A stretch of DNA of 64,000 nt, taken from Pseudomonas syringae KCTC 12500 (GTDB taxonomy: Bacteria; Pseudomonadota; Gammaproteobacteria; Pseudomonadales; Pseudomonadaceae). Below, in pieces: positions 28,165-38,200 of the stretch (position 1 is the first letter of the stretch; each line of letters opens with the position of its first letter). The notes beneath the pieces were generated by a model. It ran no database searches, was not told the DNA's origin, and was given only the letters and a program-made list of their open reading frames with translations. The position numbers were made by a program, and so were the translations under genes. The stretch lies in the NCBI RefSeq assembly GCF_000507185.2, contig NZ_AYTM02000002.1:1511501-1575500 (forward strand), in the 5' to 3' direction.

Positions 28165-28709
28165 TGTCCATACCTGCCAACGAGGCCGCGCATCGCGCCG
28201 CCTCGGATGCCGAGCAGATCGCCTGGGTCGACGAACAGGATCGACTGCTCGGTTCGCTGGTCCGTGCCGACTTGCGTGAACGCGGGCTGATCGGACGCGG
28301 CACTTATATCCTGCTGTTCAACAGTCTGGGTGAGCTGTGTGTGCATCGACGCACCTTGAGCAAAGCTATTTATCCCGGCTACTGGGATGTAGCCGCAGGC
28401 GGCATGGTCCAGGCGGATGAAAGCTATGCGGCCTCTGCCGCGCGAGAACTGGAAGAAGAGCTGGGGGTCAGTGGCGTGCCGCTGCAGGCCCACGAACAGT
28501 TTTTCTTCGATCAGCCGGGCAACCGGCTCTGGTGTGCAGTGTTTTCAGCCGTGTGGGACGGGCCGTTGAAACTGCAACCTGAAGAGGTCCTGGAGGCACG
28601 CTTCATGCCCATCGCCGACGTGCTGCAAGAGGCTGAGCACAATCCCTGGTGCCCTGACTCCCTGGCGGCGCTGAAACGCTACCTCAAACAGATAGAGAAC
28701 GAGCAGTAA
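28164..28709 (+). CDS. Nudix hydrolase (YfcD-like)
   Basis: The 181-residue protein has a complete Nudix box, GX5EX7REUXEEXGU, at residues 80-102 (GMVQADESYAASAARELEEELGV is split here by region: Gly80, Glu86, Arg94-Glu95, Glu98-Glu99). The N-terminal EQIAWVDEQDRLLG and HRRTLSKAIYPGYWD resemble the isopentenyl-diphosphate-isomerase-like Nudix group, to which E. coli YfcD belongs. The substrate cannot be told from sequence. It is translationally coupled to the DUF2333 gene. Confidence 0.92.
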   Translation: MSIPANEAAHRAASDAEQIAWVDEQDRLLGSLVRADLRERGLIGRGTYILLFNSLGELCVHRRTLSKAIYPGYWDVAAGGMVQADESYAASAARELEEELGVSGVPLQAHEQFFFDQPGNRLWCAVFSAVWDGPLKLQPEEVLEARFMPIADVLQEAEHNPWCPDSLAALKRYLKQIENEQ

Positions 28710-28897
28710 GCGAGTGTTCAGAAATTGGCGCATCCAGCCCCTTAGCAACCGGCCGGTTTGCCGTTACACTGCGCGACCTTTTCAAACTGGACCGGCCCTG
28801 CCGTTTCAGTAGCGCTGCCCCTGCCAGAGTGGGGCTTCGCGGTCGATGGCTCGTACGAGCCCGACCCATCTTCAGTCCTCAACAAGAGGATGTTTGC

Positions 28898-29269
28898 GTG
28901 GCTAAAAAAGCCGCTTCTCTCGCCGCCCTGGGTGGCCTGGTATTTTCAACCGACGCTGGGCGCCACTGCCCCGATTGTGGTCAAGCCGTTGCCGAGTGCA
29001 CCTGCAAACAGACGGCCATCCCCGAAGGGGACGGCATTGCCCGTGTACGTCGCGAAAGCAAGGGCCGGGGCGGCAAGACCGTCACCACCATCAGCGGCGT
29101 CCCGCTGGCCGAAGAACCGCTCAAAGAGCTGGCCAAGGCCCTCAAGCAGCGCTGCGGCACCGGCGGATCGCTCAAGGAAGGCGTGATCGAGATTCAGGGT
29201 GATCACGTAGAACTGCTGTTGGCAGAGCTGATCAAAAAAGGCTTCAAGGCTAAAAAGTCCGGCGGCTGA
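28898..29269 (+). CDS. SUI1/YciH-family translation initiation factor-like protein
   Basis: This is a bacterial eIF1 homologue of the YciH/SUI1 family, proposed to influence start-codon choice. The GTG at 28898, seven bases after AGAGGA, gives 123 residues starting MAKKAASLAALGGLVFS. An N-terminal cysteine cluster HCPDCGQAVAECTCK may bind zinc. The SUI1 domain follows, with RGGKTVTTISG, GTGGSLKEGVIEIQGDH and a basic C-terminus. In Pseudomonas it precedes speA. The 188-bp gap before it suggests its own promoter. Confidence 0.92.
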   Translation: MAKKAASLAALGGLVFSTDAGRHCPDCGQAVAECTCKQTAIPEGDGIARVRRESKGRGGKTVTTISGVPLAEEPLKELAKALKQRCGTGGSLKEGVIEIQGDHVELLLAELIKKGFKAKKSGG

Positions 29270-29357
29270 ACCCGCGAATCAAATCGTCATTTCCACTCAT
29301 TACAATGCGCCCAGCTGGCTACTGGCTGGCGCTACGACTTCTTTATAGGGGACTTCG

Positions 29358-31271
29358 ATGTCCGTACGACGCACACGCAAAGACGATGGCAGCCAATGGA
29401 CCGTTGCGGACAGCCGCAGCGTTTATGGCATTCGCCATTGGGGCGCGGGTTATTTTGCAATCAACGAAGCGGGACGCGTTGAAGTCCGTCCCAACGGGCC
29501 GGACAGCTCGCCCATCGATCTTTACGAACAGGTCGACAATCTGCGCAAGAGCGGCCTGTCGCTGCCGCTGCTGGTGCGCTTCCCCGACATCCTGCAAGAC
29601 CGCGTGCGCCAGCTGACCGGCGCATTCGACAGCAACATCGCGCGCCTGGAATACCAGAGCCAATACACCGCGCTGTATCCGATCAAGGTCAACCAGCAGG
29701 AAGCGGTGGTGGAAAACATCATCGCCACGCAGAACGTCTCCATCGGCCTGGAAGCGGGCTCCAAGCCTGAGCTGATGGCCGTGCTGGCACTGGCGCCCAA
29801 AGGCGGCACCATCGTCTGCAACGGTTACAAGGACCGTGAGTTCATCCGTCTGGCGCTGATGGGCCAGAAGCTGGGCCATAACGTGTTCATCGTCATCGAG
29901 AAAGAGTCCGAAGTCGAACTGGTGATCGAAGAAGCCGCCGAGCTGAAAGTCGCTCCCCAGGTCGGTCTGCGCGTGCGCCTGTCTTCCCTGGCGTCGAGCA
30001 AATGGGCGGATACCGGTGGCGAGAAATCCAAGTTCGGCCTGTCGGCTGCGCAATTGCTGTCGGTGGTCGAGCGTTTCCGCAAGGCCGGCCTGGATCAGGG
30101 CATCCGCCTGCTGCACTTCCACATGGGCTCGCAGATCGCCAACCTGGCCGACTATCAGCACGGTTTCAAGGAAGCGATCCGTTACTACGGCGAACTGCGC
30201 AAGCTTGGCCTGCCGGTGGACTACATCGATGTCGGTGGTGGTCTGGGTGTCGATTACGACGGCACGCACTCGCGCAACGCCAGCTCGATCAACTATGACA
30301 TGGACGACTACGCAGGCGTGGTGGTCGGCATGCTCAAGGAATTCTGCGACGCGCAAAGCCTGCCGCACCCGCATATCTTCTCGGAGAGCGGCCGCTCGCT
30401 GACCGCCCACCACGCCATGCTGGTGGTGCAGGTGACCGACGTCGAAAAACACAACGACGAAGTCCCGGAAATCGCCGACAAGGCCAGCCTGCCGGAAACC
30501 GTGCAATGGCTGGTCGACCTGCTCGGCCCGACCGACATCGAGATGGTCACCGAAACCTACTGGCGCGCCACGCACTACATGAGCGACATCGCCGCCCAGT
30601 ACGCCGATGGCAAGATCAGCCTGTCGGAAAAGGCACTGGGCGAGCAATGCTACTTCGCCGTCTGCCGCCGCCTGTACAACTCGCTGAAAGCCCGTCAACG
30701 CTCCCATCGTCAGGTGCTGGACGAGCTCAATGACAAGCTGGCCGACAAGTACATCTGCAACTTCTCGGTGTTCCAGAGCCTGCCGGACACTTGGGCCATT
30801 GGCCAGGTGCTGCCGATTCTGCCCCTGCACCGCCTGAATGAAGAGCCGGTGCGCCGCGCCGTGCTTCAGGACCTGACCTGCGATTCGGATGGCAAGATCA
30901 AGCAGTACGTCGATGAGCAGAGCATCGAGACCAGCATGCCGGTGCATTCGCTGAACGAAGGCGAAGACTATCTGCTGGGGATCTTCCTGGTGGGTGCCTA
31001 CCAGGAAATTCTCGGCGACATGCACAACCTGTTCGGTGATACCGACTCGGTGAACATCTACCAGAACCCGGACGGCAGCGTTTACCACGCCGGCATCGAA
31101 ACTCACGACACCATCGAAGACATGCTGCGCTATGTGCACCTGTCGCCGGAAGAACTGATGACCCATTACCGGGACAAGGTCGCCAGCGCCAAGATCACCC
31201 CACGCGAGCGCACCTACTTCCTCGATGCCTTGCGCCTGGGACTGACCCGCTCGTCGTACCTGTCGTCCTGA
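29358..31271 (+). CDS. speA: Biosynthetic arginine decarboxylase
   Basis: SpeA converts arginine to agmatine, the first step of the agmatine route to putrescine. The 637-residue protein has the usual length. It is a PLP enzyme of the ornithine/diaminopimelate decarboxylase fold: the PLP lysine lies in YPIKVNQ (near residue 110), [10 protein letters not shown] and [12 protein letters not shown] bind cofactor, and [15 protein letters not shown] is conserved. A GGGGA ribosome site lies before the ATG. No arginine-repressor site was recognised upstream. Confidence 0.98.
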   Translation: MSVRRTRKDDGSQWTVADSRSVYGIRHWGAGYFAINEAGRVEVRPNGPDSSPIDLYEQVDNLRKSGLSLPLLVRFPDILQDRVRQLTGAFDSNIARLEYQSQYTALYPIKVNQQEAVVENIIATQNVSIGLEAGSKPELMAVLALAPKGGTIVCNGYKDREFIRLALMGQKLGHNVFIVIEKESEVELVIEEAAELKVAPQVGLRVRLSSLASSKWADTGGEKSKFGLSAAQLLSVVERFRKAGLDQGIRLLHFHMGSQIANLADYQHGFKEAIRYYGELRKLGLPVDYIDVGGGLGVDYDGTHSRNASSINYDMDDYAGVVVGMLKEFCDAQSLPHPHIFSESGRSLTAHHAMLVVQVTDVEKHNDEVPEIADKASLPETVQWLVDLLGPTDIEMVTETYWRATHYMSDIAAQYADGKISLSEKALGEQCYFAVCRRLYNSLKARQRSHRQVLDELNDKLADKYICNFSVFQSLPDTWAIGQVLPILPLHRLNEEPVRRAVLQDLTCDSDGKIKQYVDEQSIETSMPVHSLNEGEDYLLGIFLVGAYQEILGDMHNLFGDTDSVNIYQNPDGSVYHAGIETHDTIEDMLRYVHLSPEELMTHYRDKVASAKITPRERTYFLDALRLGLTRSSYLSS

Positions 31272-31302
31272 TCCTCGCGCGGAGCCAGATCTAACTGCTT
31301 GT

Positions 31303-31349
31303 CATGCCAATGCTCCGCATTGGCATGCAGTTCGTGACGCGGAGCGTGA
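31303..31349. repeat. Copy B of the dispersed palindromic repeat
   Basis: A perfect 11-bp inverted repeat, CATGCCAATGC-TCC-GCATTGGCATG (31303-31327), is followed by TGACGC-GGA-GCGTGA (31335-31349). It lies just after speA and may also end its transcript, although no U-tract follows. The rest of 31272-31528 shows no gene. Confidence 0.7.
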
Positions 31350-31528
31350 GGGACGAGAGGTGCCCGTAACCACCGCCCCCCATGCCCCGCGCTCATACAA
31401 CCCACCCATTCGACGTAATCCCCCACCAACATCTGCTGTAGGCAACGTCCTGTTCTACCTGCAGACCTCTACCCTGCCCGGCTTCTGCGCGAGAATCTGC
31501 GGTCGCATTCCCGGTAGAGAAGCCCTCC

Positions 31529-32652
31529 ATGCCCGACCCCGACAGCGCGCCGTTCTTTTATCTGGAGATTGCCCGCCTGCAGCGCCGTTTCAGCGTCGTA
31601 TCGTTCGGCGCAACCGAAGCGATCAGCCAGCCGTATGCCATCGAGCTGGAAATCCTCGGCGACGGCTTCGATCTGGACCTGACCAGCCTGATGTACAAGC
31701 CTGCCTGGCTGAGCTGTGGTAGCGAGCAGGGTTTTCCGGGGCAGAGTTTTCAAGGACAAGGCTTTCACGGTCAGATCCACGGCGCGACCCGCAAGCACTA
31801 CCACCCCGGCCCGGCCTGCTACACGCTGCTGATGGGGCCTCGACTGGCCTGCCTCGGACTGCGTCAGCACTCACGTATCTTTCAGCACATGACTGCCACG
31901 CAGATCATCGCCCAGGTGCTGGAAGAACATGGTTTGAAGAACGCCTTCCGCTTTGACCGCAGACAGAATGCATAGAGCGCGAAAGCTGCGTGCAGTATCA
32001 GGAATCCGACCTGCAACTTGTCCAGCGGCTGTGTGCAGAAGAAGGCATTCACTACCATTTCGTCCACTCGCGTCGCCGCCACCTGCTGGTATTTGGCGCC
32101 AGCCCTTGGGAGACCGGGTTCACAGCACCTGCCCCGGCACCGCGCCCTGCCATCGCGCCACTGCAGCGTGGCTGGATCATCGGCAGCGACGGCGAACCGG
32201 CAAGGACCGATGCGTCAGGTCGGGTGCACGTGCGCCTCGAATGGGACTGGCAACGTCCGGAGGGCCCCGACGCGGGCTGTTGGCTGCATCTGGCTGCGGG
32301 GCTGGATGTTGAGTGTCGGGGTGGCATGGCAGTGATAGTGAGCTTTTGCGCAGACGATAAACGCCCGCCGCAGATCACCGGCTGCCTGTCAGCGCTGGCA
32401 GACGCTGGCGGCCACAGATGTGATCAGGCACCTGCCGATAACGTCGAGATGCACCTCGACTGGCAACTGATCACCGGGCCAGACCGGCAACTGCAACTGG
32501 CGGACGGGACCCGCGTAGAACTGGCTGAAGGCAGCACACTGACCGTCGATGCCGGGGCAAGCACGGTACAGATAGATGACAGCGGTCTTACGCTGAGCAG
32601 CCCGCGCATCAGCTTCGCCAGCCCACCGAGTGATCCGCACGCCACTGAATGA
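31529..32652 (+). pseudogene. VgrG (type VI secretion spike) remnant, frameshifted and internally reduced
   Basis: The first frame (31529-31975) reads a VgrG N-terminus: RLQRRFSVVSFGATEAISQPY, then FHGQIHGATRKHYHPG and QHMTATQIIAQVLEEHG. It stops just after FRFDRRQNA. The continuation, CVQYQESDLQLVQRLCAEEGIHYHF, is in another frame and becomes visible near 31970. It runs on through a shortened OB-fold region (GRVHVRLEWDWQRPEG, then PPQITGCLS) to 32652. Together they code for about 370 residues, against some 600-700 in a working VgrG, so parts of the barrel domain and the needle are missing. There are no tss genes nearby and no effector domain. It is a decaying orphan or a sequencing frameshift in a very short VgrG-like gene. 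Confidence 0.8.
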
Positions 32653-32732
32653 CGTAGCAGCAACTGTGCGGCACTGGGACGAAGCGTGACGGTCTCAGGC
32701 ATATCCGACTTACCTTCCAGAGCCCCTCCGCT

Positions 32733-33638
32733 ATGATCCGAGTGATTTTCCTGACACTGATGACCGGTGCCGTACTGGCAGCCTTGTCCGGCTGCTCGCC
32801 TTTGAAGCTGCTCAATACGTTGAACCCCAGCGGCCCTGTCGATCATGTCTACAATCTGGCTTACGGGCCGGATCCACGCAATACACTGGATGTCTACACG
32901 CCCAAGGCAAAACCGGCCAAGGCACCGGTCGTGGTGTTTTTCTATGGTGGCAGCTGGAACAGCGGCTCGAAGGCCAATTACGCATTCGTCGGCGAAGCGC
33001 TGGCCGCACGAGGCATGGTGGTGGTTATCGCCGACTACAGGCTGTATCCACAGGTACGTTACCCAAGCTTTCTGGAAGACTCGGCCAAGGCGCTAGCCTG
33101 GGCGCACAAGCATGCGAACACCTACGGTGGCGATCCGAGCCGCCTGTACGTGATGGGCCACAGCGCGGGTGCCTACAACGCCGCAATGCTCGCGCTCGAC
33201 CCGCGCTGGCTGGCTCGCGAAGGCTTGTCGCCCTCCATCCTCAGCGGCTGGATCGGGTTGGCCGGGCCTTACGACTTCCTGCCCATCGAGAACCCGGACG
33301 TGAAGCCGGTGTTCTTCTTCCCCAATTCACCGCCCGACTCGCAACCCATCAATCACGTCACGTCCAGCGCACCACCGGCATTGCTGATGGCCTCGAACAC
33401 CGACTCGCTGGTCAACCCCAAGCGCAACACGGGCGGCCTGGCCAGGTCGTTGCGGGAAGCCGGCGTGCCGGTGCGCGACCTGTACTTCTCGCGCACCAAC
33501 CACGGCACGCTGGTCGGCGCATTCGCCAAATTGCTAAGCGGTCTGGCACCAGTGGTCGACGAGGTGGACATGTTCGTCAAGCACACGCCGCAAACGGCGT
33601 CTGAAAAGAACGCCGCAACCGGGTCGAAAGCTCAGTGA
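32733..33638 (+). CDS. Alpha/beta hydrolase (carboxylesterase), probable lipoprotein
   Basis: The 301-residue protein has a hydrophobic signal with lipobox LSGC (Cys21). It has the alpha/beta hydrolase fold of the BD-FAE/esterase group: the oxyanion segment FFYGGSW, IADYRLYP, the nucleophile Ser144 in MGHSAGAYN, and a late NHGTLVGAF that supplies the histidine. The substrate is unknown; small esters are likely. The gene converges with the MATE exporter, and the two frames overlap by 7 bp at their stops. Confidence 0.9.
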   Translation: MIRVIFLTLMTGAVLAALSGCSPLKLLNTLNPSGPVDHVYNLAYGPDPRNTLDVYTPKAKPAKAPVVVFFYGGSWNSGSKANYAFVGEALAARGMVVVIADYRLYPQVRYPSFLEDSAKALAWAHKHANTYGGDPSRLYVMGHSAGAYNAAMLALDPRWLAREGLSPSILSGWIGLAGPYDFLPIENPDVKPVFFFPNSPPDSQPINHVTSSAPPALLMASNTDSLVNPKRNTGGLARSLREAGVPVRDLYFSRTNHGTLVGAFAKLLSGLAPVVDEVDMFVKHTPQTASEKNAATGSKAQ

Positions 33639-34972
33639 ACGAACCAGCCGTCACTGCGTGTCAGCCGCCAGGCAATGGTCCCCAGACTAAGGCCACGCAG
33701 CAGGGTAAAGGCCAGGAACGTCAGCCATAGGGCGTGGTTGCCGTGGCTGGAAGCCAGATAAGCCAGCGGCGCGATACACGCTGCGCTGAACAGCATCGCG
33801 TTACGCATTTCCCGCGCACGCGTGGCACCGATGAACAGGCCGTCCAGCAAATAGCTCCAGACGGCCAGCAACGGCATCAGCGCCAGATACGGCAGATACG
33901 TCATCGCAGTGGCGCGCACCTCCGGGATATCGGTCTGCAGGCTGACGAAGGCATGCCCAGCCACCAGAAAGAACAGCGCGAACATTACGCTGGAAATCAG
34001 TGACCAGCCCCCAGCGACCACTAGGGAGCGGCGCAACGTATCCCGGTCCCGCGCGCCGATGGCATGCCCGCACAGCGCTTCGACCGCATGCGCCAGCCCA
34101 TCCAGGGCATGGGCAGTCAACAGCAGGCCATTGAGCAGCAAGGCATTGGCGGCGACCGTCGCATCCCCCAGGCGAGCGCCCTGCACGGTGATCAGGAACA
34201 TCACCGATTGCAGCGCCAGCGTGCGCAGAAAGATGTCACGGTTGACTGCCAGCAAGGGCCGCCAGTTGCTCCATAGCCGCAAGGCCGACCAGACGATCCG
34301 CCCAGGCCAGGCGCGCAAGGTGTTGCGCGCCAGCAGCAGACCGAGCACCACGCCCGTCCACTCCGCGAGTACCGAAGCACGTGCCGAGCCGACCACGCCC
34401 CAGTCCAGCCCCATGACGAACCACAGATTGAGCACGATGTTGACGGCATTGGTCACCAGCAGAATCGCCAGTGGCGCCCGAGCGTTCTGTGCGCCCAGAA
34501 ACCAGCCGACCAACGCATAACTGGCCAGCGCCGCAGGCAGGCCGAACAGTCGGGTATGGAAGAATTCCAGGGTCATTTGCTGCAGATCGGCAGACGGCTG
34601 CATCATCGTCAGCGCCAGATGGCTGAACGGCAAGGCGATCACACCCAGCAGCAACGCCAACCCGACAGCCAGCAGCAGCCCCTGCAACAGAATCCGGCGC
34701 AAGGCAGCGCTGTCACTGCGCCCTGCCGCCTGCGCGGCAAAACCGGTAGTGCCCATGCGCAGAAAGCCCATGGCCCAAGCGAGAAAGGTATACAGCGTGG
34801 CGCCCACCGCCACGGCGCCCAGTTGATGGGCGTGGGGCAAATGACCGATCACCGCGCTGTCGACCAGCGCCACCAACGGCACGGAAATATTCGACAGAAT
34901 CATCGGCGTCGCCAGCGCCCAGACGCGACGATGGGTTGAGCGATGACGCCAGTCAGTGAGCAACGTAGACAT
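33632..34972 (-). CDS. MATE-family efflux transporter (DinF-like)
   Basis: The 446-residue inner-membrane protein has about 12 hydrophobic segments and MATE features: ATPMILSNISVPLVALVDSAVIGHL at the start and VVGSARASVLAEW-like repeats. DinF-like members of this family export cationic drugs or bile-salt-like compounds using ion gradients. The ATG at 34972, with CGGGGG upstream, is preferred over a frame extension to 35056. It is a single gene without a lexA neighbour, so SOS control is not implied. Confidence 0.92.
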   Translation of the reverse strand: MSTLLTDWRHRSTHRRVWALATPMILSNISVPLVALVDSAVIGHLPHAHQLGAVAVGATLYTFLAWAMGFLRMGTTGFAAQAAGRSDSAALRRILLQGLLLAVGLALLLGVIALPFSHLALTMMQPSADLQQMTLEFFHTRLFGLPAALASYALVGWFLGAQNARAPLAILLVTNAVNIVLNLWFVMGLDWGVVGSARASVLAEWTGVVLGLLLARNTLRAWPGRIVWSALRLWSNWRPLLAVNRDIFLRTLALQSVMFLITVQGARLGDATVAANALLLNGLLLTAHALDGLAHAVEALCGHAIGARDRDTLRRSLVVAGGWSLISSVMFALFFLVAGHAFVSLQTDIPEVRATAMTYLPYLALMPLLAVWSYLLDGLFIGATRAREMRNAMLFSAACIAPLAYLASSHGNHALWLTFLAFTLLRGLSLGTIAWRLTRSDGWFVH

Positions 34973-35072
34973 GAGAACCCCCGGCAAGGCGGGCATTGTA
35001 GCCAGATCAAACGCAGGGTGTCCCAGCGTTTCGATACGTCCGGAAACGGTACTCATGCCTCGAAAGCGGCGG

Positions 35073-35160
35073 CGTTATCGTTGCGCACGCTCCAGTGGGA
35101 ATGCATTTCGTGACGCTCTGCGTCACCCGCTGCATGCCAACGCGCAATGGCACGATAGTC
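35073..35160. repeat. Copy C of the dispersed palindromic repeat
   Basis: TGACGC-TCT-GCGTCA is at 35111-35125, with GCATGCCAACGCGCAATGGCACGATAG after it. Read on the minus strand it aligns closely with copy D (GACGCAGAGCGTCACGAAA, then GCATT and GGAGCGTG). This copy lies in the divergent gap between the MATE and alpha-2-macroglobulin genes. Confidence 0.7.
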
Positions 35161-35193
35161 AGTCCGTTCGATAGATGACCTTACGGGTCAATC

Positions 35194-35211
35194 TGACAGT
35201 AATACTTGTCA
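35194..35211. promoter_or_regulatory. Near-perfect palindrome upstream of the alpha-2-macroglobulin gene
   Basis: TGACAGTA-A-TACT(T)GTCA is a 17-bp palindrome apart from one extra T. It lies 41 bp before the chosen start, close to an AT-rich TTATATAG that could be a -10 region. An operator role is inference. Confidence 0.35.
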
Positions 35212-35251
35212 TCACGACTGTTATATAGTCGCATCCTCTCTACCGTTGCCG

Positions 35252-38200
35252 ATGAGTGCCCCCATGTTAAACAAAGGATTGTTTCTGGCTTGCGCGCTTG
35301 CGCTGCTGAGCGCCTGTGATTCTTCTTCCACGGATAAACCCGCGCCCGCTACGGCCCCCACGACCCAGGCAACGGTCACCGACACAAAGCCCAAACCCGC
35401 AGTCGACCTCGCCGCGCTGAGCAAGCGCTACGCAGGCCGCGAACTGACGGTCATCGATGTATCGGAAATCCAGGTCGACGGCGCAAGCACCCTGTCGGTG
35501 AGCCTCTCGGTACCGCTCGACCCCGAGCAGAAATTCGACGAAAAACTTCACTTGGTGGACAGCAAGAGCGGCAAGGTCGACGGTGCCTGGGAGCTATCTG
35601 ACAACCTCATGGAATTGCGCCTGCGCCACCTGGAGCCGCAGCGCAAACTGGTCCTGACCGTCGATGCCGGTTTGCTGGCCGTCAACAAGGCCAAACTCGC
35701 CGCCGAATACATAAGCCGTCTGGAAACCCGCGACCTGCAGCCCTCTGTCGGTTTCGCCAGCCGTGGCAGCCTGTTGCCGACCCGTCTGGCCGAGGGCCTG
35801 CCGGTGATCGCGCTGAACGTCGACAAGGTGGATGTCGAGTTCTTCCGCATCAAACCCGACTCGATGCCGAACTTCCTCGCCCAATGGGACGGTGCGTCGA
35901 GCCTGTCCAGCTACAGTTCCGAAGAGCTGCTGCCCATGGCCGACCTGGTCTACAGCGGCCGCTTCGACCTCAAGCCCGCGCGCAACACCCGTGAAACCCT
36001 GCTGCTGCCGATTGCCGGTATCAAGCCCCTGCAACAGCCAGGTGTGTATCTGGCGGTGATGCGCGCCTCGGGCACCTACAGTTACTCGCAGCCGGCCACC
36101 CTGTTGACGCTCAGTGACATCGGCCTGTCGGTGCACCGCTACAGCAATCGTCTGGACGTCTTCACTCAAGCGCTCGAGGGTGGCAAGGCGCTGGGTGATA
36201 TCAGCGTCGATGTGTATGACGACAACGGCAAGGTCGTCGCCCAGGGCAAGACCGACAGCGACGGTCACGCGCAACTGCCGTTGCCGGCCAAGGCTGCCGT
36301 GGTACTGGCGCACAAGGACGAACAGACCAGCATGCTGCGCCTCAACAGCTCGGCGCTGGACCTGGCCGAGTTCGATATCTCCGGCCCGCAGGCTCACCCG
36401 CTGCAATTCTTCATCTTCGGCCCGCGCGACCTGTATCGCCCCGGCGAAACCGTGCTGCTCAACGGCTTGCTGCGCGACAGCGACGGCAACACCGTCAAGC
36501 CGCAGCCCGTCACCGTCGAAGTGCGCCGTCCCGATGATCAGGTCAGCCGCAAATTCGTCTGGGAGGCTGACAGCAACGATTTCTACCAGTATCAATTGCC
36601 GCTTGCCGACGAAGCCCCCACCGGACGCTGGCAACTGGTGTTCGACCTGGGCGACGGCAAACCGCAACTCTACGAGTTCAAGGTCGAGGACTTCCTGCCC
36701 GAGCGTCTGGCGCTGGAGCTCAAGGGCAGCGACACGCCGGTGGCGCCTGCTGACAACCCGCAATTCGATATCACGGGCCGCTACCTGTATGGCGCGCCCG
36801 CTTCGGGCAATACGCTGACCGGTCAGGTCTATGTCCGCCCGCTGCGCGAGGCGGTGCCGAAGCTGCCGGGTTATCAGTTCGGTTCGATCACCGAAGAAGA
36901 CCTCAAGCATGATCTGGAGCTTGAACCCGTCACCCTCGATGCCGAAGGCCATTCGACGCTCGCTGTGCAGAGCGAGTGGGCGCAGGCCAAATCGCCGCTG
37001 CAACTGATTCTGCAAGCCAGCCTGCAAGAGTCTGGCGGGCGGCCGATCACCCGTCGTCTGGTGCAGCCGATCTGGCCTGCCGAACACCTGCCCGGCGTGC
37101 GTGCACTGTTTGGCAGCAGCACGGGTGGTGACGACTACGACGACGAAGCCAAGGGCGAGGCGCAGACCAACGGCGACGGCCCGGCCGATTTTGAAATCGT
37201 CATGGCCGACGCGGCTGGCAACAAGCTGGCCGCTGACAACGTGAAAGTCCGGCTGATCCGCGAGCGTCGCGATTACTACTGGAACTACTCGGCCGACGAC
37301 GGCTGGAGTTACCACTTCAACGAGAAATTCCTCAACCTCAACGAAGAGACCGTCAGCATCTCCAAGGACGCCACCGCCAGGGTCAGCTTCCCGGTCGAAT
37401 GGGGTCCTTACCGTGTCGAGGTGGAAGATCCGTCCACCGGAATGGTCAGCAGCCTGCGCTTCTGGGCCGGTTATCGCTGGCAGGACAACACTGACGGCGG
37501 CGCGGTCAGACCGGATCAGGTGAAGCTGGCGCTGGACAAGCCGGCCTACAACGATGGCGACACCGCGAAAATCACTGTCACCCCGCCGGCTGCGGGCAAG
37601 GGTTATCTGCTGGTCGAGTCCAGTGAAGGGCCGCTGTGGTGGCAGGAAATCGATGTGCCTGCCGAAGGCAAATCGTATGACATCCCGCTGGACAAAAAAT
37701 GGGCGCGCCACGACCTGTACGTCACCGCTCTGGTGATACGTCCCGGCGAGCGCAAGGCCAATGTCACACCCAAGCGCGCCGTGGGTGTTCTGCACCTGCC
37801 GCTGGACCGGGCGCAGCGCAAGCTGGCGCTGACGGTCACCGCGCCGGAGAAAATGCGCCCCAGACAACCGCTGACCCTCAAGGTCGCCGCCAAAAATGCT
37901 GACGGCAGCGTCCCCAAACAAGTCCACGTGCTGGTGTCGGCGGTGGACGTCGGCATCCTCAATATCACGAGTTACGCAACGCCCGATCCGTTTGCCAGCC
38001 TGTTTGGCCGCAAGCAGTACGGAGCAGACCAACTGGACATCTACGGTCAACTGATCGAAGCCGGCCAGGGGCGACTGGCAAGCATGGCGTTCGGTGGCGA
38101 TGCACTGGCGAAGGGCGGCAAACGTCCGGACACCAGCGTCACCATCGTGGCGTTGCAAAGCGCGCCGGTGACGCTCAATGACGCCGGTGAAGGTGAAGTC

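Noticed and set aside
31303..31327. Palindrome after speA as a simple terminator
   Set aside because: The 11-bp stem is strong, but there is no U-tract and the flanks match other copies of a dispersed repeat, so it is listed as a repeat.
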